NCBI GenBank assembly: GCA_965277435.1
Contig: OZ255821.1
Location: 5,518,001-5,582,000, forward strand
DNA: 64,000 nucleotides
Direction of reading: 5' to 3'
DNA from: Bog-105 sp965277435
Lineage (GTDB): Bacteria; Acidobacteriota; Terriglobia; Bryobacterales; Bryobacteraceae
Below the pieces are notes generated by a model, which searched no databases, was not told where the DNA came from, and worked only from the letters and a program-made list of their open reading frames with translations. The position numbers and the translations under genes were made by a program. Below are positions 17,467-26,394 of this stretch, one piece after another. Every line of letters starts with the position of its first letter. The first letter of the stretch is position 1.

Positions 17467-19599
17467 TTACGGGACCAACTCCAGGGCGGGTGGTATGTAG
17501 CTCTCGGGCAACACCATAGCACACCCTGAAGTGCACGGCAGGATCGACGGCGGCTCGTTTCCGGGCGTCGGGTAGTACATGCGAAGCGTTAACTGGAACG
17601 CCGTGCTAACCGGTGTGCCGGGGTAGAGCGTGCTGTAGTACGCTGTGGACGGCGTTGGAATCCAGTTCGACGCCGGCGCTTCGGCAGGCAGCGTTGGAGC
17701 GAACCACAGGGTGAGTGACCCGTCGGCGTTCCTGGCCAATTGATCGGCAGCGAGTTGTGACGATCCGAGTTGAGTGACCGGCTTGACCATTCCATACTTG
17801 AGCGTGCCGGCGTCGGATGGCGACAGCAGCTTGACGATAGGGCCGGGTTTGCCGTTTGTGCTCTGGGGCTCCTGGATCGGGACATTGCCGGTCGAAAGTG
17901 TCTGGAGCCACTTCGCGGAGATCTGGAAAGTGTATGCCGTGTCGGTAGAGTTCGGTGTGGGTGTGCCTGCCACGTAGTAGACCTGGTTGGGCTTCAAGCC
18001 GTAAGCGGCGGCGTTCGCGCCGAACAGGATGGGAGTGCTCGCCACGAGCGTTCCCCAGTTCGGAGCGCTCACCGTCATGGAATTAGTCGCGGTATCCACC
18101 GAGAGCACGGTCGTATCCACCGTCGAGTAACTGGTGTTCAGCACACTGGTTTGGGCAATGAACGGCGCGCCGGCTTGCGTAGGATCGGTGGCGTAGACAT
18201 GAATTGACCAGAAGCCTTTCGGGTTACCAAGGCTGTCACTGACCATGGGTGGATAGATCCCTACGGCCGGCAGTGTCGGATTGGAGAGTGCCGGCGGCAT
18301 GAACGTGAGCTTGTAGGTATGGTTGCCATCAAGCGCCCCGGGGTTGCCGGTCAAGGTCGGATAAATCGCGTCGAGCCCGATGTTGGCGACCCCGCCCTCT
18401 ACGACGATCAGAGAGCGATACAGGTATCCCTGTAGATCGCTCGGATAGGTTCCGACGGGATCGTTCACGATCCCCCAGTAGTTGGTGCTGGGGCTCGTGG
18501 CGGCTCTGGCAATGAATTGCTGCAGAATGTCCTGCCCGAGCTTATAGCCGGCCTGCAACGCTTCCTTCTGCAACGTTCCCCAGTTGGCAGGAATACGGAA
18601 GCCCTTCTCGGTAAGGCCGATGGGCGCGAACGAATCGAAGATGTGCTTCTGACCGGAAGAAGGAGCGACATAGATGGTCTTAGCCCCGTACTGTGGAACA
18701 ACCCAGGTGGGGAGATCGCTCAAAGGCGTGCCGGATAAGCCGATGAACCGGTTGGGTATGGGGTTGGTCGCCACGGCATTGCCAACTTGTGTGAAAAAAT
18801 CGACGGCCTTCTCCGGCGTGCTCTGGTAGGGAGCAGCTTCGCTAATCTGCTCCGGAGTCGGAGGCCCCAGAACGTAGCTTGCCGGGTAGACCGGCCCATG
18901 ACCGTTCGCTTCGAACTCCTCCAGCGTGTTCAACGCAAATTTCTCCTCGACGTTGCCGACGATATTCGGCACCGACGTTGGATCCGAAGCATCGATTAAC
19001 GTGTTGGTGAGGACACGAATTAGGAACCAGTTGATTTGGGTGTCGGACGCCATCACCGGGTATTCGTACTCATGAATCTTCGCGGTCTTCTTGTGGGCAT
19101 ACCGGGATTTGGGCCCAACGAGAAGATAGGATGTCGTGGCATCGGAAGGAGTCGTTCGCGTCCCGATGCTTCCCATGGTATTGACGTAAGCATCCATGTA
19201 GGCCACGACGTAGTACTGATTTTTTGAGGGTGGCACCGTAAGGACCAGTTCGGGATTCTTGTCGAAGTTCACAAATCCGCTGATGTAAAGAACGGATGCG
19301 TCCCCCGCATTGGTCGCTTCGTTATTCCAGGCGGCGGGAACGGACCCGTACTTGAAAGCGTTAAACGGTGCGCCGATAATCGTGTTGTATGTCGAGAATC
19401 GCTCGATGAACTCTGGACCGAGACCCCACACATAAGCTTTAGCTGCGAGAGCCGTGATGATCGCAGGATTGCTGGTGGACGCTTCGTCGCGAGAGTTGGA
19501 CAGGTTGGGACCGGTGAGGCTTTGGCTACCGGCAATGACCGAGGCCGCCAGCGCGATGACTGCGGCAATCGTGCGCACAATAGTTCTCTTCATTTGCAT
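17467..19599 (-). CDS. exported DUF1254/DUF1214 protein
   Basis: A 710-aa protein with a signal peptide (MQMKRTIVRTIAAVIALAASVIAG). The first part (AAKAYVWGLGPEFIERFSTYN ... YYVVAYMDAYVNTMGSIGTR) matches DUF1254. The C-terminal part (FWSIHVYAT..., DGSLTLWFAP, LTLRMYYPTPG) matches DUF1214, and about 100 residues in between (around 500-600) look like an inserted beta-rich domain. The family is periplasmic and functionally poorly known. I chose the ATG at the signal peptide; upstream in-frame codons are unlikely. Same strand as the sulfatase, 234 bp apart, separated by an intergenic repeat. Confidence 0.88.
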   Translation of the reverse strand: MQMKRTIVRTIAAVIALAASVIAGSQSLTGPNLSNSRDEASTSNPAIITALAAKAYVWGLGPEFIERFSTYNTIIGAPFNAFKYGSVPAAWNNEATNAGDASVLYISGFVNFDKNPELVLTVPPSKNQYYVVAYMDAYVNTMGSIGTRTTPSDATTSYLLVGPKSRYAHKKTAKIHEYEYPVMASDTQINWFLIRVLTNTLIDASDPTSVPNIVGNVEEKFALNTLEEFEANGHGPVYPASYVLGPPTPEQISEAAPYQSTPEKAVDFFTQVGNAVATNPIPNRFIGLSGTPLSDLPTWVVPQYGAKTIYVAPSSGQKHIFDSFAPIGLTEKGFRIPANWGTLQKEALQAGYKLGQDILQQFIARAATSPSTNYWGIVNDPVGTYPSDLQGYLYRSLIVVEGGVANIGLDAIYPTLTGNPGALDGNHTYKLTFMPPALSNPTLPAVGIYPPMVSDSLGNPKGFWSIHVYATDPTQAGAPFIAQTSVLNTSYSTVDTTVLSVDTATNSMTVSAPNWGTLVASTPILFGANAAAYGLKPNQVYYVAGTPTPNSTDTAYTFQISAKWLQTLSTGNVPIQEPQSTNGKPGPIVKLLSPSDAGTLKYGMVKPVTQLGSSQLAADQLARNADGSLTLWFAPTLPAEAPASNWIPTPSTAYYSTLYPGTPVSTAFQLTLRMYYPTPGNEPPSILPCTSGCAMVLPESYIPPALELVP

Positions 19600-19686
19600 G
19601 AGTAATCTTTCTTTTACAAAATAATGATTATTTTTTCCGCTTAGTAAGCCCATTGAGGAATGAAGCTCAGCGTGTCAAAAGTAAAG

Positions 19687-19799
19687 AACTCCAATCGCTA
19701 CGCTCATGGTTTCCGTGCTTCCGGTTGGAGAGCCACTGACGTGGCTCATGGCTCTGAAGAATACGCTGCTTCAGAGCCGCGAGCGGAGCGACCGGAGTT
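19687..19799. repeat. intergenic palindromic repeat (REP-like)
   Basis: Outer arms 19687-19709 and 19777-19799 are imperfect inverted copies of a 23-bp unit, ending in GGAGTT and starting CC(A/G)(T/C)GAGCG. Inside are two perfect hairpins: gagccac/gtggctc (19730-19747) and ggctctgaag/cttcagagcc (19750-19778). A third copy of the 23-bp unit is at 55686-55708. It lies between two minus-strand genes. Confidence 0.7.
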
Positions 19800-19833
19800 G
19801 CATCCGTGGTAGCGTTTTCAACGCGACACTCCT

Positions 19834-21789
19834 CTAGAATTCCCCACCCATCCCGAGTAGCGATCGCAGGCCGCCTTTCATCCACACGCCAGGTTGCTGG
19901 AGTTGTACGAACTCCCGGAACGCCAGGTGTGCAACTTTTGAAAGCTCCTGTTGCACGCCCAATGCTCCCGGCAACTTCTGCTGCAATTCGTTCGCCAGGA
20001 GGTTGTTGAGAAGCTCCCGTTTCATGGCGCGGGCGCGCGGGTCGTCACTCCGGTTCTCCAATTCGAGCTGTCCTTTCGTGGTCGAGTAGTCGTAGAACTC
20101 CAGCTCGATCGACGGATTTATAATTTGTGCGGTTAAGGGATGCCACTTTGCATAAAGTCCCAGCTTCGTGTCCTCTGTCCGCAAACCGAGTACATGAGTA
20201 GGGGCTTTGTTGAAATTGAAGTAGCCCGGGATGACCTCATCCGTGGCGAACAGGACGTACGGGCGACCCGGGGCGCTGGCACACTTCAACATGGAGATCA
20301 TGTCGTGGCGGTCGCCGTAGATCGCGGCCAGGTTGCCGGTCATCCAATCGCGGGTGCCTCGATTCCCGATGCTGACCAGGAGGGTCGACAGGTCGATGCT
20401 GGAGGTAAGTCCTGTCCGGATTTGATCGATATCTCCGGTGAAACGGCCGCTGGGATCGACCACTATCAAAGGAATGTGCCAGGCCTCCTCATAGGCTGTT
20501 CCCATTTTCCCCTGCGGGAATCCATGCGCGCCGGAATATTCCCCGTGATCCGAGGCGAACACAATGACGGTATTGCTTAAAACGTCTTGCGGTATCGCAT
20601 CGATTACTCTCTCGATCTGTTCATCGACGATTCCCATCACCTGGGCATAGGAATCGAGCCCGCGCTGCCAGTAGCTGAAGGGGAATTTGCCGAGAGCAAA
20701 GTTCACGGCAGGCCGCGGAATAGGATATCTCTCGACGGACGGTGTGGTCTGAGACGAATCATCGGTAATACCGCCCCAAATGAGTTGATGGAATTCCTGG
20801 AAGAACGTTTGCGTCTTCAGATTCTTGGCCTTGATCGAGTCGGCATCTTCCCAGTTGGGGGGTACCGCCGGAAAATTTTGGGGTGGCGGCGACTTAAGTA
20901 TGTTGGCATTCCAATCAACCTTCGGCCCGTAGTAAGTTTGGCCGTCAACGTCGGCATAGTAGTACACCGGCTTTAGGCCTTCCGGATTCACCGTTGAATC
21001 GAGCAGGAAATTATCATAGTTCACCCATTCCGTTCCCGCCGGGAAGAATTCTCTATCGTGCGGATTGACGAAACCGACCGTCAGACACCAGGGCTTGCCA
21101 CCAGTGCCGTTATTGTTGAGCCACTCGATCGCATTGTTCGCAGTGAATTCATCGTTATGATAGCCGCGGCTCTCATCGCCGTAAGTTCCTTGGAAGTTGT
21201 CGCCTGTCGGGTCATAGAAACTCTTGTAGTAAGAGAACCCGTAGCTGTCAAGAGCATTGCTGTTGGCAGAAGGGACGGAAACGTGCCACTTGCCGACATA
21301 GGGTGTCTGGTAACCGGCGGCTTGCAGGAGTCTGCCGTAGGTGGGAAAGTTAGGGTTGAGAACCGGCTGCCTCTGCGTCGGTGGATAATCGCCCGGCCCG
21401 CAACCGTTTGCGTTGCAAGGCGTGGACGTTATCGTCGCTACCAACCAGTTTTGCTGGGAATAGAGGCCCGTAATCAAAGTACCGCGTGACGGCGTACAGG
21501 CGTTCGCCGCCGCGTAATGACTGCCGAATTTTACTCCTTTGGTCCAGAGCTTTTGGTACAGCTTCGGCATGAACTTGTTCAGAAAGCCTGCTGCATCGTT
21601 GACACCGTCAGGAAAGCCGCTTTCTTTTGTTGGATAACGGAGTTCGTCAACCAGAATGAACAGAATATTTGGTTTGGGCCCGGAAACCGCATCCGGGCCG
21701 GAGCTGCTCTGTCCGCCCTTTAGGTGGAGTCCGCTGAAGATGCCACCGCTGAAGGCGGCAGTGGATGCGAGAAAGTCTCTACGTTTCAT
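19834..21789 (-). CDS. Tat-exported sulfatase (arylsulfatase/choline-sulfatase type)
   Basis: A 651-aa type I sulfatase. It has a twin-arginine signal (MKRRDFLASTAAF), the N-terminal metal motif NILFILVDELR (residues 41-51, with Glu in place of the commoner second Asp), and the formylglycine signature CTPSR with Cys98 as the residue to be oxidised. GKWH and SDHGEYSGAHG supply further active-site residues. It hydrolyses sulfate esters in the periplasm (family); substrate unknown. Maturation needs a formylglycine-generating enzyme, not seen here. It is divergent from the kinase gene, with a 103-bp shared promoter region. Confidence 0.93.
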   Translation of the reverse strand: MKRRDFLASTAAFSGGIFSGLHLKGGQSSSGPDAVSGPKPNILFILVDELRYPTKESGFPDGVNDAAGFLNKFMPKLYQKLWTKGVKFGSHYAAANACTPSRGTLITGLYSQQNWLVATITSTPCNANGCGPGDYPPTQRQPVLNPNFPTYGRLLQAAGYQTPYVGKWHVSVPSANSNALDSYGFSYYKSFYDPTGDNFQGTYGDESRGYHNDEFTANNAIEWLNNNGTGGKPWCLTVGFVNPHDREFFPAGTEWVNYDNFLLDSTVNPEGLKPVYYYADVDGQTYYGPKVDWNANILKSPPPQNFPAVPPNWEDADSIKAKNLKTQTFFQEFHQLIWGGITDDSSQTTPSVERYPIPRPAVNFALGKFPFSYWQRGLDSYAQVMGIVDEQIERVIDAIPQDVLSNTVIVFASDHGEYSGAHGFPQGKMGTAYEEAWHIPLIVVDPSGRFTGDIDQIRTGLTSSIDLSTLLVSIGNRGTRDWMTGNLAAIYGDRHDMISMLKCASAPGRPYVLFATDEVIPGYFNFNKAPTHVLGLRTEDTKLGLYAKWHPLTAQIINPSIELEFYDYSTTKGQLELENRSDDPRARAMKRELLNNLLANELQQKLPGALGVQQELSKVAHLAFREFVQLQQPGVWMKGGLRSLLGMGGEF

Positions 21790-21793
21790 ATTC

Positions 21794-21823
21794 TTGACCT
21801 GCTTGGTCCTCTATTGGTGTAAG
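21794..21823 (+). promoter_or_regulatory. possible promoter of the kinase-sigma operon
   Basis: TTGACC (21794-21799), an 18-bp spacer and TGTAAG (21818-21823), about 65 nt upstream of the kinase start in the divergent gap. Matches are partial. Confidence 0.35.
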
Positions 21824-21892
21824 CAACAAAATCCATTGAACTCTGCCACTGTTCAGCAAAAATATGTAGACGCCGGCACTTTTTGGTAGAGT

Positions 21893-24889
21893 ATGGAGCG
21901 GTTTTCCCCTGACCTTTTCATGCAACCAGAGCGCTGGAAACGGATTGAACAGCTCTACCACAGCGTGCTCGCGTCGCCGCTGACGCACCGTGCCGCGGTA
22001 TTGGACGAACTGTGTTCGGACGATCAGGACATGCGGCGTGAGGTGGAATCGCTGCTCGACGCGAGAGAGCAGGCCGACAGTTTTCTTTCACCGGCGGATT
22101 TACAAGATCAGATTGCGAATCTCGTTTCTGAACCGAACCTCGTGGGACGCACGCTCGGTCATTATGAAATTCGTTCAGCGATTGGCGCCGGCGCCATGGG
22201 AGAAGTCTATCTGGCCCGCGACACGAGGCTCGACCGGCAGGTCGCGTTGAAAGTTCTGCCTTTGCGTTTCGCGCGAGATGGTGGGCGGGTTGCCCGTTTC
22301 CAACGCGAAGCCAAAGCAGCTTCGGCTTTGAACCACCCGAACATCGTCACTATCTATGATGTCGGGCAGGACGGGGACAGGTGGTTCATCGCGGCGGAGT
22401 TGGTAGAGGGCGTCAGTCTGCGGAAATACCTGAGCACGCGCAAGCTGTCTCTTAAAGACGTGCTGGACATTGCCGTTCAGTGCGCGGCGGCCCTTCAGAC
22501 GGCGCACCAGTCGGGCGTTGTGCACCGCGATATTAAACCGGAAAACATCATGGTCCGCCCGGATGGTGGAGTCAAGGTGGTGGATTTCGGCCTCGCCAGT
22601 ATCAGCGAAAACAGCCCGGGACCGGCCGTGCAGATCAGCGCGAGCGGCAGCATCATAGGCACTCCGCGCTACATGTCGCCGGAACAGGCGCGCGGGCAGA
22701 AACTGGATGCCCGAACCGATATCTTCAGCCTCGGTGCGGTGATCTACGAAATGGCGACGAACCAGCCGGCTTTCCCCGGCGCAAATGCAGCTGAGGTGTT
22801 TACGGCGTTACTGGGCGAAACCGACCCGGTGGCCCGTGGCACGTCTTTTGGTAAGCCGTTCGACCATGTGCTTCGCAAAGCGCTGGCGAGAAAGCTTGAG
22901 GCGCGCTATCAAACGGCAGAGGAACTGGCCCATGATCTAAAAAGCATTTCTGCGAAAAGCTCGGCTCCCCGCGTTGGGATCTTTGCAACGGGTGCAAGGA
23001 AGCGTTACGCTGCGATAGGTCTGGTGGCCCTGTTAGCCCTCGCTGCCGTCGTGATCCTCTGGATGAGCCACAGCCGCCCCCGGCATCTCTTAACGGAGCA
23101 GGACACGATCCTGATTACCGACTTCCGGAATCAGACTGGCGATCCCGTCTTCGAGCCGACCTTAAAAGAAGGCCTGGCAGTGCAGTTGGAACAGAGCCCG
23201 TTCCTAACCATCCTTTCCGATGCGCGGGTGCGGGCCACCCTGCTGCTAATGAAACGGCAGCCGGGTGAATCCATTACGCCTGAAATCGGACGCGAGATCT
23301 GTCTACGTCAGGGACTGCGGGCCATGATTACCGGATCCATTGCGCCGCTCGGAAGTCATTATGTCCTGGCGTTGGAGGCCATCGAAAGCCACAGCTCCAC
23401 AACCTTGGCGCGTGTGCAAACCGAGGCGCAAAGCAAAGAGAACGTTTTAAAAGCGCTTTCAAAAGCGGCAACCCAATTGCGCGAGAAGCTGGGCGAATCG
23501 CTCGGCTCCGTTCAGAAGTACGATGCCCTGCTGGAGCGCACTACTTCCTCCCTGGAGGCGTTGCAGGCGTATTCGCTGGGATACCAGGAACGGCGGCAAG
23601 GCAGAACGCGCGACGCGATCCGGCTCTTGCTGAAGGCGGTAGAACTGGATCCGGGATTTGCGTACGCGTACTCGGACTTAGCTGTGTTGTACCGTAACGC
23701 AAAGCACACCACGGCCGCGGCCCGGTATGCTTCCAAAGCTTACGCGCTGTACGATCGTGTCAGCGAACGGGAAAGGCTGCGCATCGCTTCGCTGTATTAC
23801 CAGTACGTCACCGGGGAAATCGACAAGAATATCGAGAGCCTGAAACTATACCGTCAAATCTATCCCCGCGATCCCCTTCCCTATAACAACTTGAGTACCA
23901 GTTATGCGGCACTCGGACAGTATGAACGAGCGTTTGAAGAAAGCCGGATGGCAATGCGTCTCGATTCCGAGGCGGCTTCGCGCTTCTCCACGCAGGCCAG
24001 CTACCTGATGCATTTGAACCGGTTTGGAGAAGTAAAAGAGATTTGCGAAAGGGCGATACGGGAAAAACGGGATAGTTCGTCTGTTCACAACGAGTTGTAT
24101 CGTACTGCCTTCGTCGCTGGCGACACGTCCGCGATAGAGCGGCAACTGGCTTGGGCTGCCGTCAATGCGGAGGAATACGCCGGGTTTCACTGGCGAGCCG
24201 ATGCTGCCGTCTACCGTGGCGAATGGCGCGCATCGAGCGAGTATATGCGACGTGCTGTGGACATCGCTGAAAAGAAAGGCGACTCCGAAATAGCGGCCCT
24301 TTATACTTCGGAATTCGCTTCACGCGCGGCCGTGCTGGGAAAGTGTGGCGAAGCGCGCTCCGCCGTGCGGAAGACGCTCGCGATGGAGGTGAATCAACAA
24401 TCGCTGCTGCTGGCCGGGTTGGCTCTGGAACTCTGTGGCGAGTCGGGAGAGTTGCAGGCGCTTACACTGGCCCGACAGTATCCAAAGAATCAAATTGTCT
24501 TATTTGTCCGGTTGCCAATCCTGCGAGCAGCGGCGGATCTGCGACGAAGGAATGCCGCGTCCGTCATCGAAACGCTAAAGCCGGTCGAGGACTACGAAGC
24601 AGCCGCTGAATTCTGGCCGCAATATCTCCGGGGTCAGGCTTACCTGCACCAGGGAAAAGGGGCCGATAGCGCAAGAGAATTCAGTAAGATTCTGGACCAT
24701 CGGGGGCAAGGGCCTGCATCGGTGTTATATCCGCTGGCGGATTTAGGAGCAGCGCGCGCTGCGATGCTGTCCGGTGATGCCGTCAAAGGCCGCCGATTTT
24801 ATCAGGCATTTTCTAAGGAATGGAAGGGGGCGGATGCCGATCTGACACCGCTTGTCGCGGCGCGAAAAGAATTTAGCAAGCTACCATGA
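21893..24889 (+). CDS. transmembrane Ser/Thr protein kinase with TPR sensor region
   Basis: A 998-aa PknB-type kinase. The kinase domain (about 91-350) has the glycine loop GAGAMGEV, catalytic Lys120, HRDIKPEN with Asp213, and DFG at 231-233. A membrane helix follows at about 373-391, then an extracytoplasmic domain with TPR repeats (about 560-970: DAIRLLLKAVELDPGFAYAYSDLAVLYRNA and others). The first 80 residues resemble the N-terminal extension seen on acidobacterial kinases. It ends 6 bp before the ECF sigma gene, so the two form an operon; kinase control of the sigma factor is inference. ATG at 21893 or 21920 is possible. Confidence 0.95.
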   Translation: MERFSPDLFMQPERWKRIEQLYHSVLASPLTHRAAVLDELCSDDQDMRREVESLLDAREQADSFLSPADLQDQIANLVSEPNLVGRTLGHYEIRSAIGAGAMGEVYLARDTRLDRQVALKVLPLRFARDGGRVARFQREAKAASALNHPNIVTIYDVGQDGDRWFIAAELVEGVSLRKYLSTRKLSLKDVLDIAVQCAAALQTAHQSGVVHRDIKPENIMVRPDGGVKVVDFGLASISENSPGPAVQISASGSIIGTPRYMSPEQARGQKLDARTDIFSLGAVIYEMATNQPAFPGANAAEVFTALLGETDPVARGTSFGKPFDHVLRKALARKLEARYQTAEELAHDLKSISAKSSAPRVGIFATGARKRYAAIGLVALLALAAVVILWMSHSRPRHLLTEQDTILITDFRNQTGDPVFEPTLKEGLAVQLEQSPFLTILSDARVRATLLLMKRQPGESITPEIGREICLRQGLRAMITGSIAPLGSHYVLALEAIESHSSTTLARVQTEAQSKENVLKALSKAATQLREKLGESLGSVQKYDALLERTTSSLEALQAYSLGYQERRQGRTRDAIRLLLKAVELDPGFAYAYSDLAVLYRNAKHTTAAARYASKAYALYDRVSERERLRIASLYYQYVTGEIDKNIESLKLYRQIYPRDPLPYNNLSTSYAALGQYERAFEESRMAMRLDSEAASRFSTQASYLMHLNRFGEVKEICERAIREKRDSSSVHNELYRTAFVAGDTSAIERQLAWAAVNAEEYAGFHWRADAAVYRGEWRASSEYMRRAVDIAEKKGDSEIAALYTSEFASRAAVLGKCGEARSAVRKTLAMEVNQQSLLLAGLALELCGESGELQALTLARQYPKNQIVLFVRLPILRAAADLRRRNAASVIETLKPVEDYEAAAEFWPQYLRGQAYLHQGKGADSAREFSKILDHRGQGPASVLYPLADLGAARAAMLSGDAVKGRRFYQAFSKEWKGADADLTPLVAARKEFSKLP

Positions 24890-24895
24890 TCCTAC

Positions 24896-25465
24896 ATGCC
24901 GCCGCTTGAGCCTGGTGAAATAACACAATTACTGCAGGCATGGAAGAGCGGCGACCTAGGTGCGCTGGAGCAGCTGGCGCAGGTGGTGCAGGCGGAACTG
25001 CACGCGCTGGCCAACCGTTATCTGAGCAGGGAGTCGGCTGACCACACGCTGCAACCCACGGCTCTGGTCAACGAAGCATACATGCGCCTCCTGGGCTGGA
25101 ATAACGTCGACTGGCAGAGTCGAACGCATTTCTATGCGGTAGCGGCGAAAGTAATGCGGCGCGTGCTGGTCAACTATGCAGTTGCTCACGACAGGCAGAA
25201 GCGCGGCGGCGGGGCCATTCTCGTTTCGCTCACGGAAGCCGGAACGGAGGCAGACCGCAGCGCCGAAGTCATCGCTCTGGATGAAGCACTGAATTCGCTG
25301 GCCAAGTTTGATGATCGGAAGAGCCGCGTAGTGGAGTTGCGGTTTTTTGGCGGTCTCGACGTCGAAGAGATAGCGCAAGTTATGGGCATCTCCTCGCGCA
25401 CAGTGCATCGCGAATGGGACCTGGCGCGAGCATGGTTGTTCCGCGAACTTCATGGACGAACATAA
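24896..25465 (+). CDS. ECF-family RNA polymerase sigma factor
   Basis: A 189-aa sigma factor of the Sigma70_ECF group common in Acidobacteriota and Planctomycetes. Region 2 covers about residues 25-105 (LANRYLSRESADHTLQPTALVNEAYMRLL, FYAVAAKVMRRVLVNYA) and region 4 about 125-180 (RVVELRFFGGLDVEEIAQVMGISSRTVHREWDLARAWL). No anti-sigma factor gene is adjacent. Its partner appears to be the upstream kinase gene, 6 bp away. Confidence 0.95.
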   Translation: MPPLEPGEITQLLQAWKSGDLGALEQLAQVVQAELHALANRYLSRESADHTLQPTALVNEAYMRLLGWNNVDWQSRTHFYAVAAKVMRRVLVNYAVAHDRQKRGGGAILVSLTEAGTEADRSAEVIALDEALNSLAKFDDRKSRVVELRFFGGLDVEEIAQVMGISSRTVHREWDLARAWLFRELHGRT

Positions 25466-25958
25466 AAAGATCTCGGGCGGTACTGAATGGTAAGTTCAGG
25501 GCACATCTGCCTCGTATTCCCGAAACTGTTCGCTACGCGCCCGGACTGCCGGTCTGCTGTCGCCAGTCTTTTGGAGACTTCGGACTCCAACAGCAGAAGC
25601 ATTCTAGGAGCTTGTTGAAAAAGTATCGGAAGCAACCGCTCCCTCACGGTCGCGGCTCGGTAAGTAATTGTAAACACAAAGCGCCGAGTGAGAGCCGCGC
25701 GCGTAAGCAAGCGGTTTTTAGCATTTTTCAACAAGCTCCTAAGTGGATCACGCTATGAGCACATCGCGACCTATCTCGACAAGCTCATGTTTGATTGATG
25801 ACTCTAGACCTTTTACGATATCTTGATTCTGAGCGAACAAGTTGTTTCCGGCCAGCACATCGCTGAATTTGTTCGGGCATCGCTTACATCGAGGGAATGC
25901 ATGAGGTTAGCAGTTCTATTACTGGGGCTCTAATCGCAAGTCGCGTAAGATCAAAGGA
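25466..25958. other. 493-bp intergenic region holding a MITE-like element
   Basis: Contains a 133-137 bp inverted-repeat element (25605-25741). Right of it, a short frame ending YEHIATYLDKLMFD and another reading LSEQVVSGQHIAEFVRASLTS hint at gene remnants, but neither has a start or recognisable family. No intact gene. Confidence 0.6.
25605..25741. mobile_element. MITE-like non-autonomous element
   Basis: Perfect 18-bp terminal inverted repeats (25605-25622 and 25724-25741, beginning TAGGAGCTTG) enclose about 100 bp of palindromic sequence without coding capacity. The outermost TA on each side could be a TA target duplication, as for Tc1/IS630-like elements. The interior carries a motif (25639-25658) repeated with two changes in inverse orientation at 55592-55611. 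Confidence 0.75.
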
Positions 25959-26237
25959 ATGGACGCTGGACTGACCACTACGATCGTCTCGACGGGAGGG
26001 GCCGTCATCGTCGGCGTGTTCGGGATGTTCTTCACCGCCAACCAGCTAGGACGGCGTATCGACGACTTGCGAGCGGACACCAATTCTCGGATGAAGGAAC
26101 TGCGCGACGATCTGAAGGAACTGCGCGACGATCTGAAGGATCTCCGCAACGAGTTCACCGGCTTCAAGGACATGGTTAACGGCAAATTTGCCGCTTTAGA
26201 TCTTGACATTGCCAAGTTCATGGACAAGCGCCCGTAA
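25959..26237 (+). CDS. small membrane protein with C-terminal coiled coil
   Basis: A 92-aa protein with one N-terminal membrane helix (about residues 6-28, IVSTGGAVIVGVFGMFF) and a charged coiled coil (RIDDLRADTNSRMKELRDD...). The coiled coil contains two exact copies of a 21-bp unit (26097-26117 and 26118-26138), each encoding ELRDDLK. Function unknown. It lies just inside the tRNA-Cys 3' end. Confidence 0.65.
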   Translation: MDAGLTTTIVSTGGAVIVGVFGMFFTANQLGRRIDDLRADTNSRMKELRDDLKELRDDLKDLRNEFTGFKDMVNGKFAALDLDIAKFMDKRP

Positions 26238-26257
26238 GTATCAATTCGAGTAAACGT

Positions 26258-26332
<75 letters not shown>

Positions 26333-26394
26333 GGGATCGTTCTTTCGCAACATACCATATCCCGCCAGCCCCGCGCTAACCTCTAGTTATCTCA

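Noticed and set aside
25743..25918. Possible gene remnants to the right of the MITE
   Set aside because: Short frames without start codons or recognisable families; mentioned only in the region note.
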